From Mesaphorura yosii (lineage: Eukaryota > Arthropoda > Collembola > Poduromorpha > Tullbergiidae): DNA of 64,000 bases. The position numbers were made by a program, and so were the translations under genes. Position 1 is the first letter of the stretch; each line of letters starts with the position of its first letter. The DNA is taken from positions 310,001 through 374,000 of the forward strand of contig WIXG01000019.1 in assembly GCA_009869945.1 (NCBI GenBank). Reading direction: 5' to 3'. A model generated the notes under the pieces. That model worked only from the letters and a program-made list of their open reading frames with translations, made no database searches and was not told where the DNA came from. Below, piece after piece: positions 33,467 through 44,500 of this stretch.

Positions 33467-34618
33467 TTAGTTGACGCTGGTGATGTAGCACATGTGACAG
33501 CTTAACGGATGCTGTGGACAGTTGTTAGGATGGTGCAACTCGTTTGCCATCGCTGCTTGAAATGCCTTCAGATCGTCCTCAACGCTCTTCTCCAAACGAA
33601 TTGCTATTTCGTCGACACCATCGCCCTCAGCCCTCGGGATGTTCTGCAGGAGAAAGAAAAATGCAATCCGTTCAACCAAGAATTCAGCAAAGCAACTTAA
33701 GGAGTATTAACTTACCAATCCTCTCATGACTGCGTCGACACCAGCGTTCAGGCGAACAACTTCCGGATTTTGCCCTTCCTCGTTCGCAGTTTCAACTTGT
33801 TTCTGCTGTGCCACTGCCGCCGATCTAGGAGCGAGCTCCATTTTTGGAATCGGAGTTGGAATTGGTTCGACCCCAGACATGCTCTCGTCGTCCATCGACA
33901 TAGTGCTCTCAAACATTTCTTGTTTCTCTAAAGGGTGAAGTAAGAATGCATTAGGAGCATGTATTAAGAGTGTTTTAAAAGAAAAGTTGTGCTTACGAAT
34001 GATGTATTGTTCCATAGAAGCCATTGAGTTCATGCAGTGTCCAAAGCCAAGAACCGCCTGTCTGTTGCTGTTGTCCATGTGGCCAGTGACGTTAGGAGTG
34101 GAATTGTTCCCAGCCCCATCGTTCTGAAGTTTTCTTTGTAAATCAGCGATTTTCTCTTTCAATCTGCGGATCTCTGCCCCGAGAGCACTCCTCTTCTTCT
34201 CGGTGTCTGCGAAGAGGAGAAGCCTCGTTAGAAGTCATGCTTGATCAATCAATCATGCTGAGATGTAGGAGCTAATCAATATCGAACCTTGTTTTATGCG
34301 ATGGACAGCCGCTTTGTTGACTCCAAGCTCGGTTGACAAACTGCGTATGGATCTTGATGGGTCCTTTTTCAAAGCTGCCTGAACAAGAGCAACTTTCTCC
34401 TCTGTTCTTGATGACTTTGGTCGTCCACTTCTTGACAAGTCAGCCACTGATCCAGTTTCGTCAAACTTCTTGTTCAGTGCAGCAATCGTTTTCCGTGAGG
34501 GCGGATCAGTGCCAAATTCTTTCTTCCATGCCTTTTGTATGTGTGTTGCCTTCTCGTACATGGAGTACAAACGCACTAAGCGAATGCGCTCCTCCAAACT
34601 CAGCCGCGTCAATGGCAT
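33467..34618 (-). CDS. Transposase-type HTH plus coiled-coil protein
   Basis: Four exons (minus): 34618-34288, 34206-33997, 33927-33716, 33643-33467; 309 residues, all phases consistent. Residues ~5-110 form a bipartite helix-turn-helix of the type at the N-terminus of Tc1/mariner-IS630 transposases (DUF4817-like): SLEERIRLVRLY, then ETGSVADLSRSGRPKSSRT (the linker between the two HTH units) and SIRSLSTELGVNKAAVHRIK. Exon 2 then encodes a short charged coiled coil (EIRRLKEKIADLQRKLQ) instead of a DDE catalytic domain. The rest is acidic/low-complexity and ends with a Cys/His-containing tail (NCPQHPLSCHMC). No terminal inverted repeats of a transposon surround it. It is likely a DNA-binding protein of transposon origin; its target is unknown. 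Confidence 0.78.
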
Positions 34619-34821
34619 TTTAAGTGTGCTGTGCCTTTAAATCGACAAGAAGGGTAATTATTTTTGGTATTGTCTAACCAGGAATGTGTCCCCTTCTTTA
34701 GAATGCTACTTCCCCTCAGAAAAATAAAAAATTTATAAATGTTCTGAGCTTGGTAATTCAGCACCGAAATATCAAAGAAAGCACGACGGTTGAGATTCGA
34801 AAATGAGTTTAAATGTGAGAT

Positions 34822-34961
34822 CCTCACTCCTGACGGAAAGCAAATCAGTTCTTCGTTTACTCAGACTTAAGACTCATCTGCGCATTTCTACCGAGATTGA
34901 AAACTAAGCTACAATTTATTAAATAAAATATGGCGACTTCCTTCCGTCAGGAGAGCGAGAG
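34822..34961. repeat. Short inverted repeat upstream of the HTH gene
   Basis: TCCTGACGGAA near 34830 recurs inverted (TTCCGTCAGGA) near 34943-34955, about 110 bases apart, about 210-340 bases upstream of the HTH gene start. It could be a paired binding site or chance. Confidence 0.35.
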
Positions 34962-36980
34962 TGAGATGAAATGAATCTGCTTACTTCGATGGAGTCAACA
35001 AGCCGAGATTGCCTTCAGGCCGAGGTGAACTAATTCAAAGTATCCAAAACGTGGTTCTGCGATGGGTAAATGTTGTAATGTTCGTCTGGAAACTGAGGAG
35101 TTGCTGTGCGATGCCGTCGATGTTGAAGGTTGTGCTCAGAAACTCGGATACAGGTGCACGATTTGTACGCTCCTACCCTTAAACTCCAATTCAAATTATT
35201 TTGACTGCCCTCCGTCAAAGTCCCTCACTGAAACTGCTTCGTCTCACGAATTAATTAATTATATGTTAAATTTATTCTAATCCCATCCGCTGTTAATGGT
35301 TCTGGTTAACGTCTTCTTTTTACGTTAATGGTACATTTAGCAGAGCAGCAACTTTGTCCGTGTATTTCCTACACACTTCATCGTGTTGTTGGTAGAAAAG
35401 TTGGTAGTAACTTTCGCGAATAAAGTATACAAAAGACCGAGTACAATTGGGACGACTTGTATCAGGTTCATTCGTTAGATGCTGCACGGTGCTCGTTCTC
35501 CTTAGCAGAAAGCAGGGGCAGCAGCATTAACTACGTAAACTGAAATCTTCGAGTTGGTTGGCTGCTCTCAGCCGGTTGCCTGGCTGCGGGTGCCCTGCAC
35601 CTTCAGCGCACTAATCACTCGCACTCCGTGTAGTTGACTCCACTTTTTCAGCAGGAAGCGCGTGGAAATATGAAAGGTTAATACGGCTGGGCCAAGCTAC
35701 CGGGCTCCAAGAACCTAATTTTGATACGTTCCACGAGTCTTATTTTTAATTTCCAGTCTTCTTCATCGATCATGCTTTATTTACGAGATGAACTTCAGAT
35801 TGATTTCTCTGACACTGACAACGTGCGTGGGCAACGCAAGCTGGACTCTGTCGCATCAAAATAATTGTTATTTTGTTTACTGACTTGTCTTCCAGGTGCA
35901 CATTTTCACCTGGAACAGATCTGAACCTAAAATTAAAGAGAAAAACATGCAGGCGTATCGCATAACCGGTTAAAGCCAAAAGGCGAAAGATGTGCGACAT
36001 CAAAACCAGCGAAGTCACAAATTCGCGGAAGCGTAGAGCCAGAAACTAGAAATTGAAGCGAAAAACTGTAAAATTCATGGCTTGATGACTTCTTCAACCA
36101 TCCGACTCGGATCAATACAGCCGGCACATGTCAAGGACGTGCATTGTCCCACAGAAATAAAGAAAGTACATCAATGACTGGAAAGGCTGTTCGGTGCTCC
36201 GTTTCTATTATTAATTCAATCACCTCGTCTCGTCTACGTGACGCGTGCGTGGCTTGATAGCATAAAACTGAAACCCGATGAAACTAACCTTTTCAAACTG
36301 CCGATTGCCAGGCAACTCACTTAAATGTCAAATGGCTAAAAGTCACCACTTAAACTTGCTAAGGCGAAGGGGCGAACTGAGAACCATGACCCTGAATAAT
36401 TCTATCTACGGCGCACCATAGCGCAGTGACACCAAAGATAATTAAAAGTCTATACATGGCATCAAGATAAAATTGAAACATTTAAATTGCCATTAAATGC
36501 TTGCCCGACTGTACTTCAATGGATTTACGCGCTGCACGCTGTGCTATGATTAGTCGTACAATTACTGATTTCATGAGTTGATGAAGTCTCTGGACACCTG
36601 CAAACGTAAATGTTTACCTCGCACGCGACCTTCACGTGATCCGTCGTTGTCCAGTGCGAGTAAGGTGAGAAGGAATGATTGTGATTAATCGTTCATGACT
36701 TGATGCTAAACATTTCTTGCTGGCTCGCTAGTCACGAGTTTTACGACCTTGAACTTCAGACTCGACAAACCGCGAAGGCCATCACGTACACGCTGTCACG
36801 TATCCGTGGTGGTGTCAGTATTTAGTATTTATTTTGCATAACCACGACATGGCATAGGCATTTCAAGAGTGCCAAATCATTGTACTTGACTTATATCGTT
36901 CCAGGAGTTTCCCAGTAACCAATAAACGGCTACGGCCGGGCCGGTCTTGTGTCTTGTCTAGCTACCACTCTGCTCTAAAC
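34962..36980. other. Intergenic, upstream of GST
   Basis: About 2 kb with no convincing coding sequence between the HTH gene and the GST promoter. A small perfect hairpin (CCAGGTG / CACCTGG, eight-base loop) lies near 35894-35915. Open frames are short and unsupported. Confidence 0.45.
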
Positions 36981-36982
36981 AA

Positions 36983-37015
36983 TATAAATACAGACTCACC
37001 AAACCCTTCTTCATC
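36983..37015 (+). promoter_or_regulatory. Core promoter of the omega GST (TATA + initiator)
   Basis: TATAAATA at 36983-36990 is followed about 30 bases later by TCATC near 37011, an arthropod-like initiator. This would start transcription about 10 bases before the first ATG at 37025, giving a very short 5' UTR. Confidence 0.6.
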
Positions 37016-37024
37016 GCGCATTCA

Positions 37025-38385
37025 ATGCTTCCACGAATCGGAGTCTATGCAAGAGTGACAAGTGCTGCAAGAATAAGAACTGGAACTGGAACTACTTTTG
37101 TGTCTGTCAAATCCCTGAATCTGAACACCCACCGAAATAATTACTCCAGTGCCTATCGTACGCAAAACATTAGTCAACAGTTTGCCAACAATCGTCCCTT
37201 AAGCGCATTAAGCAATTCTCTTCCTTTAATTGAGTACACCAAGTCCGCTACGGAGATTTTGATCACTGAAATGAACTCAAAACATTTGCTTACCGGTAAG
37301 TCTTGTGATGCCGCATAAAACTTTGCGCGAGTCCTGTGACTGGATTGTATTATCTTTGCCCGCAGGCTCGCCCTATCCTCCGCTGAAGAATGGACTACTA
37401 CGCTTCTACAACATGAGATTTTGCCCGTACGCCCAAAGATCGCTGCTCGTCGCGTACGCGAAAGGAGTGCCGTAAGTGGCTGATGATAAGAATCCATTGT
37501 AGATTACGATTAGACTACTAACTTCTCTGTTCTTGATCATTGACCGCAGACTGGACATTGTCAACGTGGATTTGAAGGAGAAGCCAGAATGGCTGTTTGA
37601 GAAGAATCCAGACGCAAAGGTTCCGACCATCGAAACGACGCAAGGGAGCCTGTACGAAAGCCTTCTCGTCTCGGACTATCTGGACGAAGTTTACCCGAAC
37701 CGGCCTCTCTACTCGAAAGATGCATTCAAAAAGACACTCGACAGAATTTGGATCGAGCAGATTCCAAAGGTACTTTCGACAGTGCAGTGCAGGGAACTGT
37801 TTGACAAACTTATTTACGCAATTTATCTGCATTTCAGGTGACGACTCCTTACTACAGAATCTTCTTTGCCAAAGGCGATGAGGAGAAGATCAAGGAAGGT
37901 TTGAAGCAGCTAGTGGAGGGGCTCGAATTGTTTGAGAAGGAACTGGAAAGGAGGGGAACTCTGTTTTTTGCTGGTGTGTTTAGCCTTTCGTATCTGAAAC
38001 CATTTCTTGTTAACTTAGGAGGAAGTTCATTGTGGCTCTTTGATTGTATTAGGCAACGAAGCTCCGGGAATGCTTGATTACATGTTTTGGCCATGGATGG
38101 AACGAATGCCAGTCCTCAAGCTGGCTCTGCCCAACGCTCTGGACTATGAGGCTCAAAAGGTGAAGAATCCGGCACTGGTAAGATTCCTAACGCTATAGTT
38201 TGGCCCACGAGCTCTAACATCAACTTAGTTTCAATTTGTCCTTGATTCTGCAGGAGAAGTGGAGGCAGGCGATGAAGAACGATGCGGCTGTTCAGGCAAT
38301 CTACATCTCGCCAGAAAATCATCACCTGTTCATGAAGTCCTTTGCGCATGACCCAAAACCAAATTACGATCTCCTCGCTGAATGA
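37025..38385 (+). CDS. GSTO1: Glutathione S-transferase, omega class
   Basis: Thiol transferase/dehydroascorbate reductase of the omega class. Exons: 37025-37295, 37366-37471, 37550-37769, 37838-37973, 38053-38177, 38254-38385; 329 residues from the first ATG or 247 from the in-frame ATG at 37271. The shorter form has the usual omega length. The active-site Cys is in RFCPYAQR (Cys110 in the long form); the thioredoxin fold continues with KVPTIET and YESLLVSDYLDE (glutathione-binding ES), then the helical C-domain, LDYMFWPWMERM and a typical tail. The extra 82 residues at the N-terminus are Arg/Thr/Ser/Asn-rich with few acidic residues, like a mitochondrial leader. A TATA box 42 bases upstream of 37025 supports use of the long start. 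Confidence 0.94.
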
Positions 38386-39340
38386 GTCAACCGCAGCGCA
38401 GCAGCGCCAAAATCTCCGATGCATTCGGGACACGAGTACTTAAGAGGATGAATCAACGCAGTCTGAAGCTTGATTAGAATTGTCTTGGAATATCGTAGCC
38501 ATGCATATCGCCGTGCTTCTTTTGTCGTAAATCGTAAATACAATTTATTAACTGTCGCTAAAAGTGAAGATTTGAACGTGACAATAATCACAGGCTAGGT
38601 TACAAGCCGACTGAATCAAAAGGATAAAAAGCAATGGTGAGGCTAAGTATTAGTATCGAGATTTGATTACTGTCTTGTAAGCATTGTGGCAGACGTTTTT
38701 ACGCTAGCATATGGCTTCCATTGTGATTTTCTCCATGCAATAATCACTAGTTTAGCTTTAAAAATGCAATTAAATATAAATGAAATGCTCGTGTCTCTTA
38801 CCCAAGGGCCAAGACTAATCTCTTATTCAAAAGTCGTATTCTTAAGAAATTCAGAAACTGGAAATGGCTTCAAGGTTAAAGAAAGATTTGGCATGGCAGG
38901 CTGTTTGGTATTCTCACCGGTATGACATCTCAATTCAATTGGTCCTGTCTCTGCATCCAGCCTGAGTTACCTAAGTCCACTTAACCCGACTTTGTGCCAG
39001 TTAAACCCAATTTATCCACTCGTGTCAGTCAATCAGCTCATAGTTGATACTTCCAATCTGTGGAATCCGTTTAGTGGGTCAGGTCAGGCCAGGTGGGCTC
39101 AACATTTTTCAGGACGACTAATCACTGGTCAAGTAAATACGATTTTGATTTGCAAACATGCTGGTTGTGCACTGCATTCAGGTCAGTTCACAAATCAATT
39201 CGGTTCACAAACTCGCATTTATCGAAGATAAGACTCAAAGAATTATAAATGTTCATGAGCTCGCTTTACCGAATGAACTCGAATAATTTACAATTCCAAG
39301 ATAGCTTGGAGCACGAGCTCATGATGCGTTGTCCTACTTC
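38386..39340. other. Intergenic
   Basis: About 950 bases between the GST stop and the promoter of the chitin-binding gene. No supportable gene; a short GGTCAGGTCAGG repeat is at about 39075. Confidence 0.45.
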
Positions 39341-39348
39341 TGGCTCTC

Positions 39349-39383
39349 TTTAAAAGGATATCCGCCGAAAAAGATCCCAGTTC
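39349..39383 (+). promoter_or_regulatory. Core promoter of the chitin-binding gene
   Basis: TTTAAAAG at 39349-39356 lies 30 bases upstream of CCAGTTC (A at 39379), a fit to the arthropod initiator. The gene's ATG at 39432 would be about 53 bases downstream. Confidence 0.5.
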
Positions 39384-39431
39384 CTAGTTCGGCACGAAGA
39401 GAAGAGAGACTCCGAGGCGAATCCTGCAAAA

Positions 39432-39959
39432 ATGAAACTGCTCGCATTGATTTTCGTCTTGTTCGCCCCACTCTGCGTTGCACGATCATTTCAGACGCTG
39501 TCGCAAATCTACCCGCTCTGCAAAGACGGACCGTACCCGAACCTCCTCATTGATCCGGGCAATCAGTTGGACCTGCGGCCGAATCAGTACATTGTTTGCG
39601 CGACGAGGTACTACCCGTTCATCTTCAACTGCAGCGATGGCCTAGAGTTCAACTGGAGCAGCCTCACGTGCGATTTTCCGCAGAGCGTGAGGCTGAGTCA
39701 GTCGCAAGGGCCAGTCTTCTACCCGTTTCCGGTGCACACGAAGCCCTACATTCCACCCGAGGAAGTGCAGTACCATTGGCCAACAACAGCAAGGCCGGCA
39801 CAGGGAGCAGCTGCGCGCCCGACAGGAGAGGATCCTGACAAGCCGATGCAGCGACCATTTCCTGGCGACTTGGACATGGACCCCGAAGACCCCGTGCACC
39901 GCCCCTTCGCCGAGGCCGCAGAATTTCCTGTCCTCAGACCAAGGCCACGACGGACTTGA
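39432..39959 (+). CDS. Secreted protein with chitin-binding (CBM14/peritrophin-A-like) domain
   Basis: Single-exon gene, 175 residues. A signal peptide is clear (MKLLALIFVLFAPLCVA, cleavage near residue 18). Residues ~28-82 resemble a peritrophin-A domain: LCKDG, IVCATRYYPFIFNCSDGLEFNWSS split here as IVCATRYYPF and NCSDGLEFNW, then LTCDFP, with aromatic residues in the chitin-binding positions. Only four cysteines are seen rather than six, so one disulphide may be missing and the domain is divergent. The tail (from ~85) is Pro/Arg/Asp-rich with repeated RPFPGD, HRPFAE-like units. Likely an extracellular cuticle or gut-lining protein. AATAAA lies at 40038-40043, about 80 bases after the stop. 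Confidence 0.82.
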   Translation: MKLLALIFVLFAPLCVARSFQTLSQIYPLCKDGPYPNLLIDPGNQLDLRPNQYIVCATRYYPFIFNCSDGLEFNWSSLTCDFPQSVRLSQSQGPVFYPFPVHTKPYIPPEEVQYHWPTTARPAQGAAARPTGEDPDKPMQRPFPGDLDMDPEDPVHRPFAEAAEFPVLRPRPRRT

Positions 39960-40037
39960 ACCAAATATGCTAGCCGCTAGCTTCATTTTAACTTAAGTTT
40001 AGAGCACTGCCACAAATTGCCATTGTAAAATGTTGTA

Positions 40038-40043
40038 AATAAA
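40038..40043 (+). terminator. Poly(A) signal AATAAA (chitin-binding gene)
   Basis: AATAAA 79 bases after the stop codon. Confidence 0.6.
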
Positions 40044-41499
40044 TTGGACATGTGTATGTGATTGGGAGGTGACTTCTGAGTCGATTTTGCCACTCTTTCG
40101 TTCAGCCTTAATCGAGTCTCGACACCTACAATTTATGAATTGTAATTCGGGGTCAGTTCAGACGAACTCAGAGTCCTCGTCCTCAATTCGGTGTCCTTGC
40201 GACTTTCAGACCGGTATTGCACTTGATTATTGCGTGTTTACGTTAAATGCTGCACGTGCACGCGAAAGGGAGGAAGCCGATGTGTTCGTTTCTGCCATCG
40301 CATCGCCGGCTCGGTTGGGCGAGCATATTTAATTATTCACACTTGCCCAATTTCATAAGCAGCAATATTTGTTCTGGTTCCATCCCGTCCATCTCCATCG
40401 CCCGTTCAACGTGCCGTGGAGACCATGTTGTCGCATACTCAAGGCTGTTGGAGTTGAAACCAAGTTCAGTTTCATTCTGCTCTGCTCGACTTTGACTCTA
40501 CAGACTTCTCTGTACTTCTTCGATTAAATTAATTATTCATTATTCACGTCCGAGAGGCATGAGTCGTTCGTTCATCAATTTGAAGAAGTACTGGGCCAGT
40601 TTTCCTCGTGATGTGATTGGAATCACGCATCATTCAGATGAGAAATGAAATAAGGAAAGTCTCACAAGGAAACAATACGCGATTAAACACAATTTATTGC
40701 AAGTACAATTTAGAGGCAGCTTTGATGTCAATTCTTTAGAGCTCTTAACTCAACTGTTCGAGTTACGGCAGAGTTGAAACGGTTGCGGCTCTTATTTCCT
40801 GTTCACATGCACACAGACTGGCTCGATGCAACTCGAAGCTCAGAATCAAAAACATTCAAATCCAACCAGCTGTAAGAACTCGCTCACTCGCTCATTTAAC
40901 ATTTGCTGACAACGTCACATCGCAATTCACGACTGCCACATTTCAGACTAATTAATGCACCTCGTTTTGAGAGAGTCGAGCAGTCTAGAGTAGTGAGATT
41001 CGATTTTTAATCCGGACACCGACTCTGGAGACTCTGGACAAGTGGATTGACAGAGTATTATGGAACGACGCATTAATTGGTTGGTAAGTTCTTGACTTGT
41101 TAATTTAATCTGGCAGAATTCTTTTGTACTCGTGACCTGAAGTTTTAGCACGCGTTCGGCTTTACCTTTTGCTTTTATTTATGCAAGCAATTACACGTTA
41201 CACCAAAATAACTTCCGGAGCTTCCTTCCGGCTTCAGTCTCGGTCTCATTGCTTCCAATGCCATTTGTGCCAACTGGCTATAATTATTTAGGTGATACTT
41301 GTGCCTCACATTTCATAATGTTCATAATTTTGCTTTATGTTTTACAGCAGGAGCATCTGTAATCTACTGCTTAACGTTGGCCGAACTACTTCACTTCCGA
41401 AAATTGCCTGCTACTGCTAGTACGGAACAACAGTGACTGTGATATATGAAGGATGAAATGGACCTCATTGTTTCTCAAAATGAAAGATTCAGGACTCAA
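40044..41499. other. Intergenic, upstream of EFR3
   Basis: About 1.45 kb without supportable coding sequence between the chitin-binding gene and the EFR3 promoter. Mixed AT-rich sequence, no repeats recognised. Confidence 0.45.
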
Positions 41500-41530
41500 T
41501 TTATAAGCAAACTTGCATGTCAGCTCAGTT
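41500..41530 (+). promoter_or_regulatory. EFR3 upstream core promoter (TATA + TCAGTT initiator)
   Basis: TTTATAAG at 41500-41507 and TCAGTT at 41525-41530 are spaced about 27 bases (T of TATA to the initiator A), the optimal arrangement. The short first coding exon begins 32 bases downstream, at 41559. Confidence 0.6.
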
Positions 41531-41558
41531 CGGCCTAAGCAGCTTCACATAAACAAAT

Positions 41559-44500
41559 ATGGTCAGAAGAGGTGAGTTAATTGAGATTGTCACTCTACTT
41601 TTGTTACTGTTGGCCGGTCAGTCGTCATCATCATGCTGGTCACGCTTAGAAAAGTCGAATTGGTAGGAGTGATTTGGACTCAGTAGACTTAATGATTGGC
41701 CATTGCCGGTTTTTTCGCAAATTGAATTAGAACAAAGTGCGAACTTGAAACCTGTGGATTGTCCCTGACTGTCAGATGTTGGTAGAGATCGATAGGCATA
41801 TGCATGCTCCGCTCGGTTGAGGATGTGTGCAGAAAGAGGTTAGATCGATAAAGCTCTTCTAGGCGCACATGTAGGAAATGTAGGTTATGCTCACGCTAGA
41901 GTTCAAATATTTCATGACAGTCAGTACTTCATCTGCAGCATATTGCCAGGCAAAGAGTGGCCGAGATTTAAAACGGGAGAATCCAAGTGAATGCATGCGC
42001 AAGTACCTCCAACTTCCACTCAATGTCCAATAACACAACAACTTGCCAACTCCGGGCAGGGCCTCGAATGAGGAGAACAATAGGGCAGGCGGTCAGATGA
42101 GTTGGCTCCAATTAAATTGTGTGCAGCAACTCGGCCAGACTAGAATTGTATTAAAAATGAAGCGTGAGAGAAATAAAAATCCTCTTGCTAAAAGCTAAAG
42201 CAAAGTTCAGAATGATCAGTCTAAGAATCGCAGCAACAGCAACAATGTAGTCAAGTGTCAGCACATTTATCGTGGTTAGGTAGTTCTTTTTCGTGGTCAA
42301 AATGATGACCACGCTGATCAAGTTTTGTTGCTGCTGTTTTGACGATCCGGAAGAGATCATTGAATCCCTTCGTTTTAAATGCACCAGCCCGGACTGTAAG
42401 TTGGAAATTATTCTTGCGGGTTAAAGCACTCTTTTGGCGTTGAAACAATCAAAATTAGTATAAGTTAACTAATCTGGCTGTTCCTTTCAGGTTGTTGTGG
42501 TTTTTGTGCCCCGCGCTACAAGCGACTGGTGGACAGCGTCTTCCCGAGAGATCCGAAGGTAAGTGGCTGCTAGAAATCCTGTTGAAATACTTGACTTGAG
42601 CTTCCAACTTATCACGAAATTATTGTACTTCTTGTTTAGGACGGGCTGGTTAAATCCAACATGGAAAAGCTGACATTCTACGTTTTGTCCTCTCCTGAGA
42701 AATTGGACCGAGTCGGCGAGTACTTGTATCATAAACTGAGCCGTGATATTTATCGTAGAAGAAATGGGTAAATTAAAACTCCTCGAAGCTGAAACTGATT
42801 TGAAGACGGCACGGAGACACCAAACCTTTTAATTTTGACCTGCAGATTAGTAGTGATTGGAGTCGAAACAATGGACCAACTTCTTCAAGCATGCCATTCT
42901 CAGACATTAAATCTCTTCGTGGAAAGTTTCTTAAAAATGGTACAAAAACTTTTAGAATCGGTCGATCCAAATCTTCAGATTTTAGCAACTCAATCGGTAA
43001 GTGAAATGCCTGTAATTTGTGCTCACCGCTGGTCGCTAGTGTTAAAATGTGAAAATTCAACTGCCTGTTTTCTTGTAGTTTGTGAAATTTTCCAACATCG
43101 AAGAGGACACTCCATCTTATCATCGCCGTTACGACTTTTTTGTTTCCAAATTCGCCTCGATGTCACATAATAATTCCAATAACGACGAGCTCAGAAGTGC
43201 AATTCGTGCAGCTGGAGTCCTTGGCCTAAAGGTAAAAAACGCACGAAGCCAATAAAGTATGATGATAAGCCCTGGGTTAAATGAGTCGTTGATTTATTGC
43301 CATTTCAGTGCGTCGTAAGGAAAACTGTAACTGACGATTTAGTGGAGAATATTTGGGATCCGGCTCACATGGAGAAAATTATTCCTTCATTGCTTTTCAA
43401 TATGGAGCAAGGAAGGTAAGGCTTAATGCAGACAGCAGACTCTAGCTTTTACTCTTTTAAACTTGAAACTTTATTTCGCAGGCAAAGTTTGTTCGGTGCT
43501 GATGAAAACGACAGACAAGACGACGACTTTTCCGAGGCGCCGAGAGTAGCTGAAAGCTGCATGCGAGATTTGGTCAACAAGGCCACTTTTGGTCACGTGA
43601 GGAGCTTTGTTCGACCAGTTCTACAGTACGTCGACCTACTTTATGAACGAAGTGCCGACTTTAATGATTGATGAACAATTTGTGCTTGCAGCCACTTTGA
43701 TGTGTTCGAGTTGTGGGTTCCTAATGATTTTGCCGTGCACACCTTCAGAGTGATTATGTTTTCGATTCAAGTAAGAGTTTTACTCGGCGAGCATTAATAC
43801 GATTGCAGAACTAATCCGTGTTTGTGTGATTTCTTCATTGCAGTCTCAGTATTCCTATGCAGTTATTGAGACACTAATGAGTCACTTGGACCAGCACAAT
43901 GAGAAGTCAAGTGCGAAAATCCGAACGAGCATGGCAGACGTCTTGGCCAAAATCATCGACATCGCAGCGGGTGAAAGCGTTGGTATGTAAAATGACCAAA
44001 GCAAATGTGATGACAGCTGAATCGAGAAATTTAATCGGTCTGCTCATTGCTTAGGCCCTTCGGTTTTGGAGATTGTCAATTCGATTGTGCAGCATCTTCA
44101 GATATCAACCAAGCAAGAAGGTTGCGACGCTGATGAGATTGCGTACAGAGAAACATTGATTGCCGCGCTAGGCGAATACGTGACTCATCTGCCTGATTAT
44201 CAAAAAATTGAAATTATGAAGTTCATAATGCAGAAGGTACCGTCCGGTTCCGACAAATCTCAGGCGCATCGTCTCCTGCAAAATATGCTCCTGAAATCAC
44301 TTTTAATGGTGAGCCAGCTACAAAAAGCAAAGCAAAGTTAAGCAAATGCAATGGTTCGTGTGAATAATTAAAGAATTTATTCAGGTTGGGTCGAAATACC
44401 ACACTACGTACTTAAGCACTACTTTTCCAATGTCATTCCTCCAACCGCTGTTGACTCTGAGTCAAGACGATGACCCTGATTTACGGCTGCTAGTTCAAAA

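Noticed and set aside
33840-33880. GGTTCGACCCC, resembling a tRNA B box.
   Set aside because: It lies within the coding exon of the HTH gene and has no matching A box or cloverleaf.
35062-35280. 72-codon Cys-rich open frame.
   Set aside because: Cysteines do not form a known pattern, and there is no promoter, poly(A) or splice support.
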